From: CAJPQU01 sp052170475
GTDB lineage: Bacteria > Bacillota > Negativicutes > Selenomonadales > Selenomonadaceae
Reading direction: 5' to 3'
NCBI GenBank assembly: GCA_052170475.1
Contig: JBQNAL010000022.1
Span: forward strand, 1-26,687
DNA length: 26,687 bases
Shown piece after piece: positions 1 to 7,174 of this stretch (position 1 is its first letter; each line of letters begins with the position of its first letter). A program made the position numbers and the translations under genes. The notes under the pieces are model-generated. The model worked only from the letters and a program-made list of their open reading frames with translations, ran no database searches and was not told the DNA's origin.

Positions 1-50
1 GCTTTTTGCCGGACGGCGAGATCATCGACGAGGTGACGCTGCGAAAATAA
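1..50 (+). CDS. 3' end of an unidentified gene (partial)
   Basis: Only the last 15 codons are in the window, read in frame from base 3. The protein ends LPDGEIIDEVTLRK and stops at TAA 48-50. The tail is too short to assign a family. A rho-independent terminator directly follows, which supports a real gene end. It converges on the minus-strand LptA-like gene. Confidence 0.6.
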   Translation, partial: FLPDGEIIDEVTLRK

Positions 51-87
51 TCGGCTCCCTGCCTGTCGCGAGGCGCTCGCCATAAGG

Positions 88-129
88 AACTTCCATTCTT
101 CCCGCAGGGGGAAAATGGAGGTTTTTTAT
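88..129 (+). terminator. Rho-independent terminator of the left-edge gene
   Basis: AACTTCCATT plus CTTCCC pairs with GGGAAA plus ATGGAGGTT (one small bulge and a G-T pair) and is followed by TTTTTTATT. The T-tract lies on the + strand and overlaps the TAA stop of the convergent minus-strand gene (complement of 126-128). Confidence 0.75.
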
Positions 130-638
130 TCCGTGCTGACCACTTCGCCCGTGATGACGTGATAGCGAACGCGGGCGAAGGTTTCCGTGGTGTTTTCCTG
201 CGTGAGGCGGACGCGCCCGGTGAACTCGGCGATTTTCGTGTCCCAGTTGAAGGTGGCTTCGTCGGCGCGGATGGCGATGGCGCTTCGCGTGAAGTCCACG
301 CCGTCCTTGAGGTAGGCGGTATGTTCATTGCCTTTGACGTAGAGGGTCTTGCCGGTGAAGAGGATGTCGCCTTCGACGAGGCGGATGTGATCCTGCGCCC
401 AGACCTCCATGGTGAGAAGGCTCACCTGCGCATGGTCGGCGGTGATGGTGCGCTCTGAAAAGCGCACCGTGACGTTTCCGTCCAAGAGGTAGCGCATGGC
501 GGCGACGTCAAAGGACTGCCGGTCAGCGCTGATCTCTGGCCGCTCGGCGAAGGCCACGGCGGAAAGGGTCAGCGTCAGGCACAGGGTGAGGAGAAAAATG
601 CGCAAGGTAGACACGGTAAACGCCTTCTTTCTCATCAT
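126..638 (-). CDS. LptA/OstA-like periplasmic protein with signal peptide
   Basis: This is a 170-residue exported protein. A basic N-terminus (MMRKK), a hydrophobic stretch at about residues 11-29 and an AFA cleavage site predict a signal peptide removed after residue 31. The mature part has the repeated short beta-strand pattern of the LptA/LptC/OstA jelly-roll fold (ISADRQSFDV, LLDGNVTVRF, ITADHAQVSL, GKTLYVKGNE, IRADEATFNW, AEFTGRVRLT). Proteins of this fold carry lipopolysaccharide across the periplasm or plug the outer-membrane assembly. This one has no lptB or lptC neighbour, so a true LptA role is inference. The start overlaps the stop of the upstream fprA gene in an ATGA, so translation is probably coupled. 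It is the last gene of the minus-strand operon. Confidence 0.8.
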   Translation of the reverse strand: MMRKKAFTVSTLRIFLLTLCLTLTLSAVAFAERPEISADRQSFDVAAMRYLLDGNVTVRFSERTITADHAQVSLLTMEVWAQDHIRLVEGDILFTGKTLYVKGNEHTAYLKDGVDFTRSAIAIRADEATFNWDTKIAEFTGRVRLTQENTTETFARVRYHVITGEVVSTE

Positions 639-1798
639 GACAGGGATTGGATTTCCGCGTGGAGTGAAGCGAGTTGCGCCTCGGTGGGGACGTTCGCGAC
701 GCGCACCATGGGGCGGCAGATGTCACAGCCCGCAGCGCGAAGCTCGGCTTCCACCTGCGCGATGCTCTGCCCGCCCCACCCGTAGGAGCCAAAGGCGAAC
801 GCCTGCCGTCCTTTGGGGACGAAGCCCTTCAGGTAGCAGAGGAAGGCGGCGACGTTCGGCATCATTTGGTTGTTCAGTGTGGGAGAGCCTACCGCCAAGT
901 ATTTGCTGGTCAGGACTTCGGTGATGGCGTCGGAGATTTCATCCACCCGAAGGTCGAAATAGGAGACGGGAATCTTTCGCGCGGTGAACGCGTCGGTGAT
1001 CGTGCGCGCCAAGGTTTCCGTCGAGCCCCACATGCTGTCAAAGACGACGACGGCGCGTTCCTCGAGTTCTCCTGCACTCCATGTTTCATAAGAGGAGAGG
1101 ATGTCTTCGATATGGGAGCGCCAGAGGACGCCGTGTCCCACGGCGATCATCTCGAGATCGAGGGCGCGGACGGCTTTCAGTGCAGCCTGCGCTTGGCGTC
1201 CATAGAGCATGAGAATATTGGCATAGTATTTTTTCGCTTCCGCCATGACGACGGAGAGGTCGTTTTCGTCGTCGAAGAGACGGTTGGAAGCCAAGTGCTG
1301 ACCGAAGGCATCGTTGGAGAAGAGAATTTTTTCTTCGGGGCAATAGGTGACCATGCTGTCAGGCCAGTGGAGCATGGGCGTGGCGACAAAGCGCAGGGTG
1401 CGCTGCCCCAAAGAGAGGGTGTCCCCCGTCTTGACCGCTTCGTAGGCTAAATTGCCATAGCGCGCGGCGAGGGCTTTGAGTCCCTGTGGGTCGCTGGTGT
1501 AGATTTTCGCGTTCGGGCAATGCGGCAGGAGAAGGGGGATGCTTCCGGAATGATCCGGCTCGGCGTGGTTGGATACGATGTAGTCGATTTTGGCCGGGTC
1601 GATGACGGAGGCGATGCGCGAGAGGAACTCGCCGACGAAGGGGCGCTTCACCGTGTCGATGAGGGTGATCTTGTCGTCTACGATGAGGTAGGCGTTATAG
1701 GATGAGCCGCGGCTGGTGGCGTAGCCGTGAAAGCTGCGCATCGACCAGTCGATGGCGCCGAGCCAGTAGAGGTTGGGACGGATTTCGATGGCTTGCAT
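635..1798 (-). CDS. fprA: Flavodiiron protein (FprA family, O2/NO reductase)
   Basis: This 387-residue protein has the full two-domain flavodiiron architecture. Residues 1 to about 245 are a metallo-beta-lactamase-like domain with all expected di-iron ligands visible: H78-x-E80-x-D82-H83 (HAEPDH), H144, D163 and H222 (GHGVLWR). Residues about 248-387 are a flavodoxin domain with the FMN phosphate loop SMWGSTE near 255-261. Such soluble enzymes reduce O2 to water or NO to N2O with electrons from rubredoxin or a related carrier, protecting anaerobes; no rubredoxin is encoded here. The start is well fixed: AGGAGG (complement of 1806-1811) lies 7 bases before the ATG. It lies 43 bp after the SGNH hydrolase gene and overlaps the LptA-like gene by 4 bases, so the three are probably co-transcribed. 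Confidence 0.95.
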   Translation of the reverse strand: MQAIEIRPNLYWLGAIDWSMRSFHGYATSRGSSYNAYLIVDDKITLIDTVKRPFVGEFLSRIASVIDPAKIDYIVSNHAEPDHSGSIPLLLPHCPNAKIYTSDPQGLKALAARYGNLAYEAVKTGDTLSLGQRTLRFVATPMLHWPDSMVTYCPEEKILFSNDAFGQHLASNRLFDDENDLSVVMAEAKKYYANILMLYGRQAQAALKAVRALDLEMIAVGHGVLWRSHIEDILSSYETWSAGELEERAVVVFDSMWGSTETLARTITDAFTARKIPVSYFDLRVDEISDAITEVLTSKYLAVGSPTLNNQMMPNVAAFLCYLKGFVPKGRQAFAFGSYGWGGQSIAQVEAELRAAGCDICRPMVRVANVPTEAQLASLHAEIQSLS

Positions 1799-1841
1799 GA
1801 AGGTTCCTCCTTTTGTTGTCAGGGGTATGGCTGTACGATGT

Positions 1842-3224
1842 TCAAAGGTCGCCCGAGAGCCATTGGTCGGCTGCCTCTTGGGCTTCCTCCCATTGGGCGT
1901 TCACGCGGGCAGCGATGAGCTGCTTTCCTAGAATATCTTGGTGAAGCCCGTCTAAGGCCAGCCATTCTGGCAGATCGCCGTCGGCCGAGTAAGCGGCGAA
2001 GGTGGCGGCGACGTCGATGTGGGGCTGGCGGCGGAGATAATCGTTGAAGGCGGCGAATTTTTCCCGCCACTTGGGATCGGTCGGCTCGTCAAAGGCGCGG
2101 ACGATGTTTTGGGGGTTGACGGGGGGAAGCGTCAGGAAAATGGGCTTTATCCCGTGCTGGCGGCATTTATCCTTGATGGCCTCCATGTGCTCGACGGCGG
2201 TTTCCACCGCAAAGTCTTCGGCGCGCAGATCATTGGTGCCGCCCATGATGAGGAGATAGCGGGGATGAAACGGGGCGACGTCCGCTTCAAAGCGCGCCAA
2301 CATGGTTTCCGTCAAATCGCCGCTCTGGGAGAGGTTGACGGCGGGAAAATCGAGATAGCGAAGCCAGCTGTATTCTAAATTCTCCGGTCCATAGGAGATG
2401 CGCCCGCCGCCATGGCTGATGCTGTCGCCGAAGACCGCCACCTCCCAGCCGTCTTTAGGGTCGGTGCGAAAGACGCCGACCTTTGACCAGCCGCTCAAGG
2501 GTCTCCCCTCAGGATCCACGGTGCGCACGCGCCAGAAAAAGGGGCGCTCCCCCATGCGGGGCTTTGGGTCATAGCATTCGGCGCTCTCGGAAAAAAGGCG
2601 GTCGATGGGCACGGCGGCGTGATTTCGCGTCGGGTCCTCGTCGTAGAGGGCGATTTCAAAGCGCGTGGCGTCCGCTGGCTGCACCCACGCATACACGGGA
2701 TAGAGGAGGACGGAGCCATGTCCTTGATTGTAAGGGGAAGAGATCACCGGGATATGGGAGGACGAGAGATGCGGGTCGAGGTAGAGGGGCGCGAGTTCGC
2801 TAAACGGGCTGATGGGCGATCGGTCGAGATCGAGGCTGCGCACGCGCCAAAAGAGCGGCTCTTTCCCCGGCGGCTGCGAGAGAAATGCGCCGCAGGAGAG
2901 ATGGAGCGCATTCGTGTAAATCTCCGCCGTGCGGAAAATGGCGCGCTCGTCCGGCGCGTCGTTGGCGATGTCCGCAGGAGGTGTGCGAAAAATTTCCATC
3001 TCATAGGCGACGGCGGAAAGATCTGCCGTCCATTCCAAAAGCGCCGTGAGGGGGAGGGGCGTTTTCGCCGACGAGCGGGTGAGCCCGTGGGGCGGCGGCT
3101 GGGTGAATTCAACGCCTTGCGCCTCCTCGACGGGGATCGTCACGAAGAGCGCGAGGAGGGAAAGTCCCGCCAGTTTGTGCCGCAGCCAAGAAAGGCGTAA
3201 AGCGCGGGTCAGGCGGTTGGCCAT
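1842..3224 (-). CDS. Secreted SGNH/GDSL hydrolase with duplicated beta-sandwich N-terminal region
   Basis: The best start is the ATG at 3224 (MANRLTRALR), preceded by a GGGGGA ribosome site and followed by a signal-anchor-like stretch (residues 16-36), giving 460 residues. The open frame runs further upstream, but that part is low-complexity Arg/Ala/Pro and overlaps the HTH gene. The C-terminal part carries the SGNH blocks: GDSIS (266-270, nucleophile Ser268), a LSQSGD block near 298-303, GGTND (328-332) and DGLH (425-428, Asp-x-x-His). This predicts an extracytoplasmic esterase, lipase or acetylhydrolase. Residues about 55-255 contain two similar units, each with an F-W-R-V-R core (125-129 and 230-234), probably fibronectin-III-like substrate-binding domains. 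The substrate is unknown; cell-wall or surface-polysaccharide deacetylation is an inference. Confidence 0.85.
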   Translation of the reverse strand: MANRLTRALRLSWLRHKLAGLSLLALFVTIPVEEAQGVEFTQPPPHGLTRSSAKTPLPLTALLEWTADLSAVAYEMEIFRTPPADIANDAPDERAIFRTAEIYTNALHLSCGAFLSQPPGKEPLFWRVRSLDLDRSPISPFSELAPLYLDPHLSSSHIPVISSPYNQGHGSVLLYPVYAWVQPADATRFEIALYDEDPTRNHAAVPIDRLFSESAECYDPKPRMGERPFFWRVRTVDPEGRPLSGWSKVGVFRTDPKDGWEVAVFGDSISHGGGRISYGPENLEYSWLRYLDFPAVNLSQSGDLTETMLARFEADVAPFHPRYLLIMGGTNDLRAEDFAVETAVEHMEAIKDKCRQHGIKPIFLTLPPVNPQNIVRAFDEPTDPKWREKFAAFNDYLRRQPHIDVAATFAAYSADGDLPEWLALDGLHQDILGKQLIAARVNAQWEEAQEAADQWLSGDL

Positions 3225-3451
3225 CGCTTTTCCCCCTGCCCCTTCGGCCGCCCTTTTTTCGATCGGTCTTCCCTGCGGCGGCGCGCCTCCTCGGCGCTGC
3301 GGCGCTCGATCATGGCCTCTGCCCACGCGGGCGGCGTGAGCTCGCCGCGCTCCCAGCGCGCGATGATGCGCGGCGGAATGGAAAACAGACGGCTGAGATC
3401 GTCGTTTGACCAGCCGTTTTGCAGGCAGCATCGGGTGATGCGGTTCATCAT
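3209..3451 (-). CDS. Small helix-turn-helix protein
   Basis: An 80-residue protein starts at the ATG-ATG pair (3451), with AAAGGAG about 8 bases upstream. An earlier in-frame start at 3544 would lie upstream of the predicted promoter. Residues about 4-35 (CCLQNGWSNDDLSRLFSIPPRIIARWERGEL) fit a Cro/C1-type helix-turn-helix: 'SNDDLSRLFSIP' is helix 2 and turn, and 'PRIIARWERGEL' the recognition helix with the usual W-E-R-G-E end. The tail (51-74) is strongly basic and Arg/Lys/Glu-rich. Its last 16 bases overlap the start of the SGNH hydrolase gene, so the two are coupled. It may regulate its own operon, as first gene after the promoter, but no target is proven. A fortuitous ORF is less likely given the HTH match and ribosome site. 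Confidence 0.7.
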   Translation of the reverse strand: MMNRITRCCLQNGWSNDDLSRLFSIPPRIIARWERGELTPPAWAEAMIERRSAEEARRRREDRSKKGRPKGQGEKRWPTA

Positions 3452-3501
3452 GGGCACCGCTCCTTTCCTCCTCCTCCCTCGCCTTGCGGCGGGTTCTTTC
3501 G

Positions 3502-3530
3502 ATTTTACTACATTTCGCGCGCTTTGGCAA
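3502..3530 (-). promoter_or_regulatory. Sigma-A promoter of the HTH-SGNH-fprA-LptA-like operon
   Basis: Read on the minus strand, TTGCCA (complement of 3525-3530), a 17-bp spacer, then TAAAAT (complement of 3502-3507), about 50 bp before the HTH gene start. A 9-bp palindrome ATACAGTAT (3549-3557) lies just upstream of the -35 and could be an operator. Confidence 0.65.
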
Positions 3531-3643
3531 AGTTTCCCTACCATTTTTATACAGTATCGGAGAGGAAGCTGAAAAGGGGCTGACGCGCGTGGCGCGGAGG
3601 GGCGGGGGAAGGAAGCGCAGCGGGAGGCGGTCGGGAAATTTTC

Positions 3644-3672
3644 TGGACAATCGAAGGGGGAAATGGTATACT
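3644..3672 (+). promoter_or_regulatory. Sigma-A promoter of the glutamine synthetase gene
   Basis: TGGACA (3644-3649), a 17-bp spacer, then TATACT (3667-3672). It sits about 130 bp ahead of the glutamine synthetase start and so implies a roughly 120-nt transcribed leader that contains the attenuator-like hairpin. Confidence 0.75.
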
Positions 3673-3715
3673 TCTCCCTATCAAAGTGACAGGGGACGGG
3701 AAAGGGAGCCGTATG

Positions 3716-3754
3716 AAGCCATGAAAATGTTCAGGGGCGTCATGGGGCTTTTTT
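3716..3754 (+). promoter_or_regulatory. Terminator-like hairpin (probable attenuator) in the glutamine synthetase leader
   Basis: AAGCC-ATGA (3716-3724) pairs with TCAT-GG-GGCTT (3740-3750, two-base GG bulge) around a 15-nt loop, and is followed directly by six T's and, after CG, five more. It lies between the promoter and the gene on the coding strand, so it would stop transcription before the gene unless relieved. A 25-codon reading frame (3721-3798, two Cys, no Gln) begins inside the stem and ends 4 bases before the gene start. Whether it is translated is unknown. The controlling signal cannot be read from sequence. Confidence 0.5.
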
Positions 3755-3802
3755 CGTTTTTGTTCCGTTGCGCCCGCTGCAAAGGGAAAGGGTGGTAGAC
3801 AA

Positions 3803-5689
3803 ATGGAGGATCTGCTGTACGTCATTCCGGCAGGTACGGAGAAAAAAGAGATTTTAGCCATGCTGCAACAGCACCCGGAGATCAAGTTCGTTTCTTTGGT
3901 GGGGATCGATCTCTCCGGTAACGACACGGATGAAAAAATCCCCATCCGCATCTTTCAAAAGGACATGGACGATTTCTACGCGGGGACGGCGGTGCAGACC
4001 GACGGCTCTTCCGTCGTGCTGACGGGGATCGCGACGCTGAACAACGGCAAGGTGGACATGCCCATCGACCCCAGCGTGAATTGGTTCGTGGATTATAACG
4101 ATGAGCATGTGGACGAGGAGACGGGAAAGCCCGTGGGGACGCTTCGGATCCCGGCCTTTTTGATCCACGAGGGAAAGCGCGTCGATTCACGCGCGATCCT
4201 CATGGATACCTTGGCATTCGTCAAAGAGGAGCTCTTGCAGCTCTTTCGGACGTCCGGCACGGTTTCCGGGCTGGAGCATATCGACGGCAAGGAGATCGTC
4301 GATCTGAAGTTCACGTCGGCGACGGAGTTGGAATTTTGGGTCAAGACGCCGCTCGAAGAGGCGGATATTGCGGAGATGACGGCTTCGCAGGTCATGCAGG
4401 AGCAGTATTGGCAGCGCACGCGGGGCGCGGTGCGGACGGCCTTGGAGCAGAGTATCCTCTTGGTGGAAAAGTACGGCCTCAAGGCGGAGATGGGACACAA
4501 GGAAGTGGGCGGGCTCAAGGCGCACATGGACGAGACGGGGCACATGTCTCACGTCTGCGAGCAGATCGAGCTGGATTGGCAGTTCGCGGAGGCGCTCCAA
4601 ACCGCCGACAATGAGCTTTTGGTGCGCACGTTGCTGAAGGAGACGTTCCGCAAGAACGGCTTGGAGGTCATTTTCAAGGCGAAGCCGATGATCGGCCTTG
4701 CGGGCAACGGCGAGCATACCCACATCGGGATCGCGGCGGTCATGGCGGACGGGTCGCAGGTGAACCTCTTCAGTCCGCAGGACATGACGAAGGATTTCAT
4801 GAGCGCGGTGGGCTACGGCGCCCTCATGGGTCTCTTGAAGAATTACGAGGTCATCAATCCTTTGGTGTCGGCCACGAACGACTCCCTGAATCGCCTCAAG
4901 CCCGGGTTTGAAGCGCCGGTGTGCGTGGTGACGTCCTTGGGACATTCCCCGGCGGTGCCGTCGCGCAATCGGACGATCTTGGCGGGGCTGGTGCGGGATG
5001 TCAAAAATCCCCGGGCGACGCGCTTTGAGCTTCGCGCCTGCAATCCTTACACGAATACGTACCTCGCCTTGGCGGCCATCTATTCGGCGGTGCTGGACGG
5101 CATTCGCGCGGCGTTTGGCCGGACGACGAAAGAGCTCTTGGCGGAGCTGTCGAAAAAAGCGGGGGCGAAGGGCGTTTACTTGGAGAAGAACCGCGCCTAT
5201 CGCAGTGAGGAAGACGTCTTTGAGGACTATACGCCGGAGGAGAGGGATCGCCTCTTTGGCACGGTGCCTGCCACCGTGTGGGAGAATATGGAAAATCTCA
5301 AAAAATATCCAGAAAAACGCGCTGCCATCACGGCGGGAGGGGCGCTCAGCGACGCGATCCTGCGCTCCTTCGTGGCGAGTGCGCTCCTGCGCTGGAAGAC
5401 GGAGCTCATCAGCCGGATCATCCCGGAAAACCGCCTCATCGTGCGAGCCGCGAAGGAGATCGAGGCGGACGTCGTGACGGATCAGGATTCGTATAATTGG
5501 ACGAAGATCAGCGGCCTTCGCGCTTACTTGGCGAAGGACAGCATCGATGAAAAATCCCTCTTCACGCGCCTCGTGAACGCGCTCTATGAAGGCGATTATG
5601 CTGCGGCCTCGGATCTTCAGGTGGAGATGTATGACAAGATGGAGGAACTCAAATCTCTTTACGCCGCCTATCGGCAGAATCTGATCTGA
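3803..5689 (+). CDS. glnA: Glutamine synthetase family protein, long (~630-residue) form
   Basis: This enzyme joins ammonia to glutamate with ATP. Conserved glutamine synthetase blocks run in order: the N-terminal beta-grasp part (1-120); ELEFW (175-179, metal-binding Glu pair); GHKEVG (231-236); the N-G-x-H-x-H block NGEHTHIG (302-309); LKPGFEAPV (365-373) for LKPGYEAPV; SRNRT (387-391); and ATRFELRACNPYTNTYLALA (405-424), the usual R-x-E-R-x-x-D-P-x-x-N-P-Y-L-A region with changes. Residues about 435-628 form a long helical C-terminal extension absent from ordinary ~450-residue GSI. It lacks the N-terminal block of classic ~700-residue GSIII (GlnN), so I call it a divergent long GS. The ATG is preceded by AAAGGGTGG. 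It has its own promoter, leader hairpin and terminator and is monocistronic. Confidence 0.9.
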   Translation: MEDLLYVIPAGTEKKEILAMLQQHPEIKFVSLVGIDLSGNDTDEKIPIRIFQKDMDDFYAGTAVQTDGSSVVLTGIATLNNGKVDMPIDPSVNWFVDYNDEHVDEETGKPVGTLRIPAFLIHEGKRVDSRAILMDTLAFVKEELLQLFRTSGTVSGLEHIDGKEIVDLKFTSATELEFWVKTPLEEADIAEMTASQVMQEQYWQRTRGAVRTALEQSILLVEKYGLKAEMGHKEVGGLKAHMDETGHMSHVCEQIELDWQFAEALQTADNELLVRTLLKETFRKNGLEVIFKAKPMIGLAGNGEHTHIGIAAVMADGSQVNLFSPQDMTKDFMSAVGYGALMGLLKNYEVINPLVSATNDSLNRLKPGFEAPVCVVTSLGHSPAVPSRNRTILAGLVRDVKNPRATRFELRACNPYTNTYLALAAIYSAVLDGIRAAFGRTTKELLAELSKKAGAKGVYLEKNRAYRSEEDVFEDYTPEERDRLFGTVPATVWENMENLKKYPEKRAAITAGGALSDAILRSFVASALLRWKTELISRIIPENRLIVRAAKEIEADVVTDQDSYNWTKISGLRAYLAKDSIDEKSLFTRLVNALYEGDYAAASDLQVEMYDKMEELKSLYAAYRQNLI

Positions 5690-5700
5690 GGATAGAGCGA

Positions 5701-5737
5701 AAAGCCGCTTTCCACCCGTTGGAAGGCGGCTTTTTTT
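5701..5737 (+). terminator. Rho-independent terminator of the glutamine synthetase gene
   Basis: GCCGCTTTCCA pairs with TGGAAGGCGGC around loop CCCGT, with A's in front and seven T's after (5731-5737). This is a strong intrinsic terminator 12 bases past the stop. Confidence 0.93.
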
Positions 5738-5765
5738 GTGCGGGAAAAATTTTTTGCCCGAATGG

Positions 5766-5794
5766 TCGAAAAAGAAGGCGATTTCCTGTATACT
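5766..5794 (+). promoter_or_regulatory. Likely promoter of the DUF815 ATPase gene
   Basis: TATACT (5789-5794) is a good -10. TCGAAA (5766-5771), 17 bp upstream, is a partial -35 (4 of 6). It lies about 70 bp before the gene and after the previous terminator. Confidence 0.55.
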
Positions 5795-5864
5795 GAGGAG
5801 TATGGGGAAGGAAAATGTGCGCCGAGGATTCGTGGGCGCTGCACACAGAAAGAAGGGCATGTTT

Positions 5865-7127
5865 ATGGAGATTCCACGGCTTCATCAACTCTTGGTTTGT
5901 CGTCCGCTGCTCTCGGATCCGATACTGCGGCACTTGGTGGATTTTTTCGATGGGTCAAAGGGGGAGGATGCCGCTTACGATTTCGCGGCGACGCTGCTCC
6001 GAAAAGCCGAGCGGTGGGGGCTGGCGGGCAATGTGGTGTCGGACTATCTCCTCTGCCGGTTGGTTCTCGATGAGAATTTAGTCGCGGGGATTATGGAGCA
6101 GCAGAAGGGGCGCATCGGAAAGAGCCTGCGGGCTGCGTTCGTCCACGACATCACCCTCTTGGAGCCGCTGCTTCGGGAAAAGCCCAGCGCCTATCTCCCC
6201 TTCGATCTCTTGGATGCTTATGTACCCACCGGGGTTCGCGTTGCCGATGTGCAGGAGGGGGCGGCGGCACTCTTCGCGGTGATGAGTCAGCCATGGACGG
6301 CCGAGTCGCTGGCGGACGCGCTTTTAGATCACTATCAGCGGTACGGCAGCGGCGATATTGCCGTCTACCGGGCATTTCGCTGGGATAGGGAAAAGAAGTT
6401 GGTGGGCATCGAAAATTTTGCACCGATTCGTCTCACGAACCTCATCGGCTACATGGAGCAAAAGCAGGCACTCCTCAGCAATACGCTGGCGTTCCTCAGC
6501 GGACGTCCGGCGAACAACGTCCTCTTAGTGGGCGCGCGGGGGACGGGGAAGTCCTCTTCGGTGAAGGCGTTGGCGAATGAGTTTTTCCGTCAGGGGCTGC
6601 GCCTCGTACAGCTTACCAAGTCGGAATTTTCCGAGCTGCCGCGCATCATGCGGACGCTCCGGCGGTTCGCTACGAAACATTTTATCGTTTATTTGGATGA
6701 TCTTTCCTTTGAGGAGAGCGATCCCGAATATAAAACGCTGAAGTCGGGCATCGAGGGCGGGGTGGAGACGCGCCCGGACAATGTCCTCCTTTACGCGACG
6801 TCGAACCGCCACCACCTCATCAAGGAGAGCTGGCATGACCGCGACGGGGCGGACGACGTACATCGAAGCGACAGCGTAAATGAGACGATCTCCCTTTCAG
6901 ATCGCTTCGGACTCGTCATCGATTATCGGGCGCCCAACCAGAAGGAGTACTTGGCGATCATCGATCACTACCTCCGGGCGGCAGACGTTACGTTGACGCC
7001 GGAGGAACTGCGCCTTCTCGGGCAGCGTTGGGAAATGGGTCATTCGGGGCTAAGCGGACGGGCGGCGCGGCAGTTCGTGGACCATTATTTGGGGCAGAAA
7101 AAGGCGGCGGAGGAGAAAAAGCCGTGA
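5865..7127 (+). CDS. AAA-type ATPase of the DUF815 (COG2607) family
   Basis: The ATG at 5865 (MEIPRLHQLL) is chosen because the GAAGGG ribosome site ends 7 bases upstream; the ATG six bases earlier is too close. The 420-residue protein has an N-terminal helical region (1-180) and an ATPase domain: Walker A GARGTGKS (223-230), Walker B FIVYLDD (273-279), the sensor-1-like block LLYATSNRHHLI (308-319) with its Asn, and a C-terminal helical lid containing GLSGRAARQF. The 'ATSNRHHL(I/V)' and 'DLSFEE' blocks are characteristic of DUF815, a family common in Firmicutes and Proteobacteria whose molecular job is not established. It ends 47 bp before the zinc-ribbon protein gene with no terminator between, so they are probably co-transcribed. 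Confidence 0.9.
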   Translation: MEIPRLHQLLVCRPLLSDPILRHLVDFFDGSKGEDAAYDFAATLLRKAERWGLAGNVVSDYLLCRLVLDENLVAGIMEQQKGRIGKSLRAAFVHDITLLEPLLREKPSAYLPFDLLDAYVPTGVRVADVQEGAAALFAVMSQPWTAESLADALLDHYQRYGSGDIAVYRAFRWDREKKLVGIENFAPIRLTNLIGYMEQKQALLSNTLAFLSGRPANNVLLVGARGTGKSSSVKALANEFFRQGLRLVQLTKSEFSELPRIMRTLRRFATKHFIVYLDDLSFEESDPEYKTLKSGIEGGVETRPDNVLLYATSNRHHLIKESWHDRDGADDVHRSDSVNETISLSDRFGLVIDYRAPNQKEYLAIIDHYLRAADVTLTPEELRLLGQRWEMGHSGLSGRAARQFVDHYLGQKKAAEEKKP

Positions 7128-7174
7128 CGCGACGGTTTCGGTGCGCGTAAACGTGCGCGAAAGGGGGCGTGGGC

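Noticed and set aside
3225..3650. Open frame extending the SGNH hydrolase by about 140 residues at its N-terminus
   Set aside because: The extension is low-complexity Arg/Pro/Ala, overlaps the HTH gene and promoter, and the signal peptide with ribosome site begins at 3224.
3677..3713. Pair of hairpins as an ANTAR antitermination target
   Set aside because: The first has a 5-nt loop and the second a ~9-nt loop; neither matches the six-base A1/G4 loops that the ANTAR model needs.
4187..5860. 557-codon open frame antisense to the glutamine synthetase gene
   Set aside because: Arg/His/Leu-rich shadow typical of high-GC coding DNA, no family motif, and it runs through the opposing gene and its terminator.
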